This document shows positions 21,028 to 26,583 of a stretch of 26,583 bases of DNA, piece by piece. The translations under genes were made by a program, and so were the position numbers. Below the pieces are notes generated by a model. The model was given only the letters and a program-made list of their open reading frames with translations. It was not told where the DNA came from and did no database searches. Numbering within the stretch: the first letter of the stretch is position 1; every line of letters begins with the position of its first letter. Source of the DNA: Chlamydomonas sphaeroides (taxonomy: Eukaryota; Chlorophyta; Chlorophyceae; Chlamydomonadales; Chlamydomonadaceae); NCBI GenBank assembly GCA_001662425.1, contig BDDC01001127.1, positions 6,394 through 32,976 on the forward strand, read 5' to 3'.

Positions 21028-23251
21028 CGGCCGCACGCGGCATGGGCGAGCCCCGAGCACCGGGAGCCGAACTGTCGGACCCCGAGAGCCTGGCGTTGGA
21101 ACTCCGGGAATCGCGCAGGCCCGGGGGGCGCGCCGCGCTGCACGCGGCATGCTACTGCGCCTTGAGAAGCAGCGGCACCAGAAGGCCTAGCCAAACCGAG
21201 TGGCGCATGTTTTGAGGGTTGGTGGGCGCTCGCAACCATCGGCTTTGTCTGAGCAGTACTGGTGCGGGATGCGGGGCGTGGGCGGTTGTGTTTGCTGACA
21301 CGCCTCCGCAGGGTCGCACTGGTGTGGTGTGTTAGGACAGAGTGCGTCTGGCGGCGTGTTGGGCTGACGGGGCTTGGCTTTGGTGGGTAGGCGTGTGTTC
21401 GTTCATTACATCATGCCGTGAGCTGCCCTTAAGGCGATGTGCACTCGGTATGTGCAATGCCGCATGAGCGGCCGCAGGACGATCGGGTGTGTCGTTTACA
21501 GTTGCAGGGCAGGGCATCAAACCAGGCCATTCGACGATTGTGGCACAGGGCAGGTGGCTCAGGTGGGAGGCTGCTGTCTGACACTAATGGCGTATTGGAT
21601 GCAGAAGATGTGCGCATTGCGGGCGGCCGGTCGTGGTTGGGTAGAACACACACACACACCCCGCGAGGGCGTCGTTGCTCTGGGTCCGGGTAGAAACTAA
21701 GCAGTCGATGAGGCCTGCTTACGGGCCCCATGAAACGCGGGCTCCGACGGCAGCAGAAAAGGAACAGCATCTCTTGGGACCGGCATCCCCAGGGCTTCAC
21801 TGAGCGCATCGGAGGGTGTCGGATTCAGAAGCGACACATAGCCACATACAAGCGTTTGTTACAGGGCACGTCAACATCCTGATGTCAACGGTGGCAGCCG
21901 GTGAGCCAGACGTTGGATGTCTGCACCCTCCACACCCGCGGGGCCCCACAGGCAACCCCCCAAGGTCCCAGCCCTGGGCACAACCGGGCTTGCAAGCGGC
22001 GCATGGCGTGGCTTGTGCTGTATGGCTGACATGTGCACCGGGAGGCCCACGGCCGCCAGGCCAACCTCAGCGACGGCAGCTTCACTTTGCCCACGAGGTC
22101 GGACGTACGCATCTTGATAAGACACTGCCATTGGGCAAGAGAGGTCCAGCACAGACCCGTGCAGCGGCATCGGATGCCCGCCGCCTTGAGGCCTTGTGAG
22201 GCGCGCCCAATGCCGTGCCTTACCCGGCGCGACCGTGCATTTAAAGCATTATAGCACAAGCCAGCCAAAGGAGGCCCCAAAGACCGGCCACGACAACGGC
22301 AGACCCGCCCGTAATCTCGCGCGTCGTCGTTGCCGTCAAGGGCTTGGCTGGCTAATTGCTGTGGCGGCACCCCCCGGCTCCAGTACGCACATCGCCAGAC
22401 CGCCGACCGGTTTGGACCAGTCTGGACCGGTCGCCGCCGCCCACCCACGCCTGTCGCCTTGCACACCGCTGGCAGCGCATGTGGTTGGCGGCCCAGGCCC
22501 CTGCGGTCGCCATGGACGCATCCCGCTGGGCGCACACGCCACACAGCGAGTTCGGGCGCGTGGACCAGAGCGTCCGTGGCCTGAACGCTCCTAGCCGCTG
22601 AGCCCTGGTCCCGATGTAGCGCTTGCCCCGAAGCTGCGAAGGCCAATCGCCACGTACCCATGCCAACCTGCCGTAGTCTACTTGCAAGGTGACATGATGC
22701 TGGGACTGGATCGACCGCGGCGCGTAGGGGCCAACGGTTCTGCCTACATGCATTTCTTCGGTAGCAGGTCGCAGCCCACGCAGACCGCCCCGCCGCACAA
22801 CCGCGCAATCTGCACACCTAACCAGCCAGGCACCACCTGCATCCGGGAGGCCTGCGTCCCGTTGGGCAGGCCTGCATTGCTGCACGGCGCGACACGTTCG
22901 GGCCCACGCCCCGTACCGAGGCACACTAGGCAGCCAGTGGCCTGGCGGCTCTTCTCAGCACCAGCGCCCCCCAGCAGCGGTGCCGTGCTTGGAGTCGTTA
23001 CCCTCATAACCCCCGCAACAGCGGGCTCATGAATTGCCCAGGCCGCTTCTCCAAGTGTTGCTCCGAGTCAATCCGCCGGCACGTAGAACCGGCCTCGGGC
23101 CACCTGCCTAGCGAGCGTCGCATGCGAGCATACCACATGTAACTAACAACACATGCCCCCATAGTCATAACCCCCACATGAGCTTGCCGGCACCCGCCGC
23201 ATGCAACACACGAGCGCCGAGCACGCAGCACCGCTGCAGAAGATGCGTGCT
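21028..23251. other. Spacer between the convergent transporter genes
   Basis: Apart from the pseudogene fragment at about 21860-22355, no supported exon is visible. An (AC)n run lies at 21646-21659. CGACCGGT and ACCGGTCG form an inverted pair near 22405-22432, around two TTGGACC/CTGGACC units. Several long open frames on the minus strand between 21885 and 22924 overlap the pseudogene or show no recognisable domain. Confidence 0.45.
21860..22355 (-). pseudogene. Degenerate fragment of a third GDP-mannose-type transporter copy
   Basis: Plus-strand 22286-22350 matches 25166-25230, which is in exon 1 of the downstream transporter copy (shared CGCCC.TAATCTCGCG and GTCA.GGGCTT). Read on the minus strand it gives TTREITGGSAVVVAG against VTREIMGVSSVVVAG. 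Next, 22238-22257 matches the VLLCFQC segment but reads VL-stop-CFKC, with TAA at 22251-22249. The membrane segment containing MVLLNKHALASF (about 70 bp) is deleted. Then 22040-22130 matches exon 2 (LIK, GKVKLPSL against LVK, GWVKLQPL). Finally, 21864-22035 matches intron 2 of the functional copy (for example CCACACC, GGGGC, CCCAG.C, GGGCACAAC). Retained intron similarity points to a DNA-level duplication from the copy-2 lineage. The outer limits are approximate and no 3' exons are seen. Confidence 0.75.
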
Positions 23252-25303
23252 CTACTTGGCCTTCACGCGGGTGAAAAGCACGCCGGCAATGAGGCCGATG
23301 ACGATGCTACCCAAGTTCTTAGGGTTCGTGGGCTCCGCAAACGCCAGCATGCCGATGACAGCGACGGGGATCTTGTTCAGCGCGCCGACGAGGCTGCGTG
23401 GCGGCGGAGCGGCACATGGCACGGCAGAGGATCGGGGATGAGGGCGGAGGGAAGGGGCGAGGAGCGGGCGACGCCGGCAAGGTTTGTGTACACGACCTGC
23501 GGTGCGGCGCCGTATGGCAGGCGAGCACAAGGGCGCAGGGCCCAGCTGCGCATACCTGTAGATGGTGGCCGTGGTCTGCGACAGGTACCACAAGCTGCTG
23601 AAGCTGTGGGACGAAGAGGGGCGCAGAGGAGGCGCAGATGTCGTAAGACGCGTGGCAGCGACCGCACGATCCCCACGAGGCGAAGCTACGCCCGCTCCAA
23701 GCCGCTAACTGGCCGCCGCCAACTGCCTCGCACCTGATGCCGAAGCCGATCAGGCCACCCATGACTGAAACGATGAGGAACGCGGGGTTCTCGAAAGCGG
23801 GCTGGTCCAGGATACCCTTCAACTCCCCAAAGTACCAAATCATGATCATGATGGGCGGGATGGACAGCAGGTTGTTGTAATACACCTGTATGGACAGCGA
23901 GGGGGCACGACGGTCCAACATGCGGCGCAGTGTGCCCAAGGTGGCGTCCTGGATGCAGTGTCCAACCCGACAGCTGGGAAACATGCAGCAGCCCGGCCAG
24001 AAAAGCGGGCGCCGCGGCTCTGTGCAGGCCGGACACCACTCATGACACCGACGAAGCTCAACGTGATGCCCACACGCAGCCATCGCACCATGCTGAACTC
24101 GTCCATCTGTGGCGCGGGCCAGGTCCAATGGCAGCAATAATTATCCAATGCCCCAAAATGCAAGGCGCCTGCGTTGCGCCTGAGCGCCCCCTCTATGTAC
24201 GCTCGAGCGCCCCACGCTGCTGAAAGTGTAAGGTCCGCGGGACTCGGCGCACCTTCTGCTTGTTGGTGGTGTGCTCGGCCACCTTATCCATGACGGACCG
24301 CAGGTACAGCGCGTACGCGGACGTGAAAACGCAGTTGGCGATTTGCCACGAGTAGCCGCTCCACGTGAAACGCGAGTCCGTGGACGCGCCAGCCACCGCC
24401 GACAGCAGCATCAGGCCCAGGCAGCCCCACACCTGCCAGGTGTAGGAGCGCTTGTAGATGGCCACATCACCCACGGCTGAGGGACCGGGGCCATGGAGAG
24501 GGAGGAATGGTCACACGCCGAGCTGGTACACGCGGTTGCCAGCAGGTCAAGCGCGTCGTGCCCGTACCTGTCACGACGTTGCTAAGGTTCTTCCAGACTG
24601 TGACCATGCCCACGCCGACCTCCTTCAGCGCGTAGAAGCTCGTGCCAATCATGCCCACGAAGATGAGGTTGCTGCGGGGGCGGCGGAACAAGGCCATAGC
24701 CCCGACAGGTCCCGTCAACGGCAACAGCCGGGCGTCGGCGCTCGGGTGCAAGTCGCACCCGCCACACCGCCGGGGCTTCACCAACACGCTTAGGAGCATC
24801 CCAGTCTGGGGCACAACTGGAGCGTGCAGCGGCGCGGGGTGCGGCATGTGACGCCATGGCCGACACTTACACAGGGAACCAGACGGCCACGAGGTCCCAC
24901 TTCAGCGGCTGCAGCTTCACCCAGCCCATCAGCTCGCATATCTTGACGAGCACTGTCGTAGGGAAGAAAGGTGCGACGCAGGCCGTCATACAGCCGCGAC
25001 GATCGGGCGCGCCACGAGCTGCGAGGCACCCCATTCGTCGATCCTACCTGCCGCAAGCATGCACTGAAAGCATAGTAGCACCGTCGGCGCCGTGAACCCG
25101 AACGACGCCAGCGCGTGCTTGTTCAGCAATACCATGGACCCCGACGCAAAGCAGTAGCACACGCCGGCCACGACGACGCTGGACACGCCCATAATCTCGC
25201 GTGTGACCGTCGTCGTCAGGGGCTTAGCTTGACTGGCTTGCTTTTCGGTCTGCGGAAGGAGCTCCTCCTCCTCCGGAGCAGCTGGGCCTCCTTGTGCTGA
25301 CAT
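23252..25303 (-). CDS. GDP-mannose-type nucleotide-sugar transporter, copy 2 (GONST1/VRG4-like)
   Basis: Eight exons in minus order: 25303-25048, 24952-24871, 24671-24568, 24476-24253, 24106-24089, 23885-23734, 23603-23556 and 23393-23252, giving 341 residues with phases closing. The start MSAQGGPAAPEEEELLPQ is followed by MVLLNKHALASFGFTAP, FYALKEVGVGMVTVWKNLSN, ASTDSRFTWSGYSWQIANC, MDEFSM|VYYNNLLSIPP, SLWYLSQTTATIY and GALNKIPVAVIGM, ending RVKAK. It is clearly paralogous to copy 1 but well diverged, and its N-terminus is shorter. Four introns sit at the same codon as in copy 1; others differ. The 18-nt exon 5 encodes only MDEFSM. The substrate is inferred from the YYNN and GALNKIP motifs. 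It is divergent from the RecQ gene across a 525-bp spacer. Expected in the Golgi membrane. Confidence 0.93.
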
Positions 25304-25828
25304 GGTGCTTTTCAGTCCGTTATATGTGCGTCGCACTCCCCACATAGGCTCCAAGAGCTGCCGGCAGCACAGCCAGCGCTCTGCGCTTCGCCTCTAGTTT
25401 TGATGCGCTACGTGTTCATACGTGTTAGGTGTTGTTGAAAACGGTGAATAATCAGTCCGAAGACGTCCTATAAGCGCCGAGGCGCAAGTAGTCCGGTTTG
25501 CTTATGAGCGGCCTGCTTGCATAGGAGAAAGGAAAGAAGTGTTGTTTTTGTGATGCCAGGCAAGGCAATAGGTGGAGGTCGTGGGCGTTGAGGAAACAAA
25601 ATTTAGCGCCTCGATCCAAGTATGATGGAACCGAGCGCCTTTGTTGCTCCACCACCCGACAGGAGGCAACTGTGCGCACGCAACATTTTTGAACTCGTAC
25701 ATGTAGCATCAGGAACAATCACGCGCACACGCGCCAAACTTTCAGCAACGCTGCGGACATAACGACCGCGGAGCCCTTCGCAACGCCCGCGGAATTCATG
25801 GCGCGTTAAGACACAGAACGACGGCAGG
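25304..25828. promoter_or_regulatory. Putative bidirectional promoter between transporter copy 2 and RecQ helicase
   Basis: The two genes start at 25303 (-) and 25829 (+), facing away from each other, so both promoters must lie in this 525-bp spacer unless upstream non-coding exons exist. It is less GC-rich than the coding DNA around it. No TATA box can be placed at a sensible distance, and no repeat or exon is evident. Confidence 0.45.
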
Positions 25829-26583
25829 ATGCAGTCGCAGCTGTCGGCCTTCTTCCCGAGGGCGGGTGGCGGAGCGGTCGCTAGCCCGCCGGCGCCGGCT
25901 GGGCCCCGAGGCTCGCCCATAGACCTGTTGGAGCAGTACTGGGGTTACTCACAGTTCCGCTTCTGCCAGGAGCAAGTGATCAGCACCATACTTTCTGGCA
26001 GGTGGGTCGGGACGGGGCCATGGTATGGTGCCGCCGTGCCGGAGACCGTGCTGGGGACGCGGTGACTCCCCGGCAAGGCCCACGCCCCAGCACACCCCAC
26101 GATATCATGGACCCCGCCGATCGCGCCACTGCAAATGACCATACCTCGCTATCTTGGTGGCTCGCTCCCACAGGGATGCGCTCGTCGTCATGCCCACGGG
26201 CGGCGGCAAGTCTATCTGCTACCAGGTACAGCTAGGCCGGGAGCGGAGCGGCGTGCACGACAGCTGGACAGTTGACCCCCCGTTGCGAGTTCGTGTCGCC
26301 GCCCCGGCCAGCTGCCCCGCTGCATCGCCCTGCCACCCGGCCCACCCAGATCCCTCCGCTGGTGCTGGACCGCGTGTGCATCGTGGTCTCGCCGCTCATC
26401 AGCCTGATGGAGGACCAGGTCGCAGCGCTCAACGCGCGCCGCATCTCCGCGGCCTTCCTGGGCAGCGCTCAGAGCAGCAGGTGCGGCCGCGCCCCACCCT
26501 GCTTGCCGCCTAGAGCGGCTCCGCAGCCTAGAACGGCTTCGCAGCCTACACGCCGTACCGCCCAGTGCCTCCGCGGCACATCC
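25829..26583 (+). CDS. RecQ-family DNA helicase, N-terminal part (3' end outside window)
   Basis: Three exons are visible: 25829-26001, 26174-26225 and 26350-26480, followed by a GTGCGG donor; the last 103 bases are intron. The 118 residues begin MQSQLSAFFPRAGG, a PIP-box (Q-x-x-L-x-x-F-F) for PCNA binding. A Pro/Ala/Gly linker follows, then the RecQ motif 0 region (LLEQYWGYSQFRFCQEQVI, where RecQ proteins have a conserved aromatic-G-x-x-x-F-R-x-x-Q). Motif I/Walker A is MPTGGGKSICYQ and motif Ia is VVSPLISLMEDQVAAL. ISAAFLGSAQSS resembles plant RecQ proteins. The expected role is ATP-driven 3'-5' DNA unwinding in replication and repair in the nucleus. The subfamily cannot be fixed without the C-terminal part. 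The start is the first Met of the exon and places the PIP-box at residue 2. Confidence 0.93.

Noticed and set aside
21885..22817. Minus-strand open frame of 310 codons
   Set aside because: Part of it overlaps the transporter pseudogene in mixed frame, and the rest shows no domain. Its Cys pairs are not in a convincing zinc-finger spacing.
25318..25328. TATAT/TATAAC sequence upstream of transporter copy 2
   Set aside because: It is only about 15-25 nt from the start codon, so a TATA box here would place the transcription start inside the coding region.
1..26583. CRISPR arrays, tRNA/rRNA genes, prokaryotic operons or phage systems
   Set aside because: None seen. The window is a spliced eukaryotic nuclear sequence; the tandem repeats present are short slippage repeats without regular spacers.

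Overview
The window looks like nuclear DNA of a volvocine (Chlamydomonas-like) green alga. The base composition is very GC-rich. Genes are split by many short GT-AG introns with GTGAG/GTGCG-type donors. Proteins are rich in alanine and proline, and the best-recognised ones resemble plant and algal homologues. The species cannot be named from sequence alone. All gene models were joined by hand from splice signals, codon phase and protein similarity; the exon phases of each multi-exon model close without a remainder.

Layout. (1) 1-1336 (+): 3' end of a gene for an armadillo/HEAT-like helical repeat protein. (2) 1839-7908 (+): about 15 exons encoding a secreted protein with an M43 (pappalysin/cytophagalysin)-type metalloprotease domain, a proline hinge and Cys/Trp-rich fibronectin-II-like modules. 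Its zinc-binding motif is broken, so it is probably a pseudoenzyme. (3) 8346-11493 (+): a second helical-repeat protein with a likely plastid transit peptide. One in-frame TAG, which a 63-nt intron could remove, decides whether this is one gene or two. (4) 12565-16254 (-): the complete gene for translation initiation factor eIF2 alpha, with the conserved regulatory serine. One intron of about 1.6 kb carries a 50-bp inverted repeat. (5) 16255-18268: intergenic, with a perfect 16-bp inverted repeat. (6) 18269-21027 (+) and 23252-25303 (-): two convergent paralogues of a GDP-mannose (GONST/VRG4-type) nucleotide-sugar transporter. A decayed third copy lies between them at about 21860-22355 (-). 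(7) 25829-26583 (+): 5' part of a RecQ-family helicase gene whose product begins with a PCNA-binding (PIP-box) motif; it runs off the window.

There is no operon logic: the genes are independent eukaryotic units. The only genes linked by function are the transporter copies, which would bring GDP-mannose (or a similar nucleotide sugar) into the Golgi for glycosylation. The most notable observations are the dead M43 protease paralogue, the transporter trio with its hidden pseudogene and shifted introns, the TAG/intron ambiguity in the helical-repeat gene, the inverted repeats, and the N-terminal PIP box of the RecQ protein.
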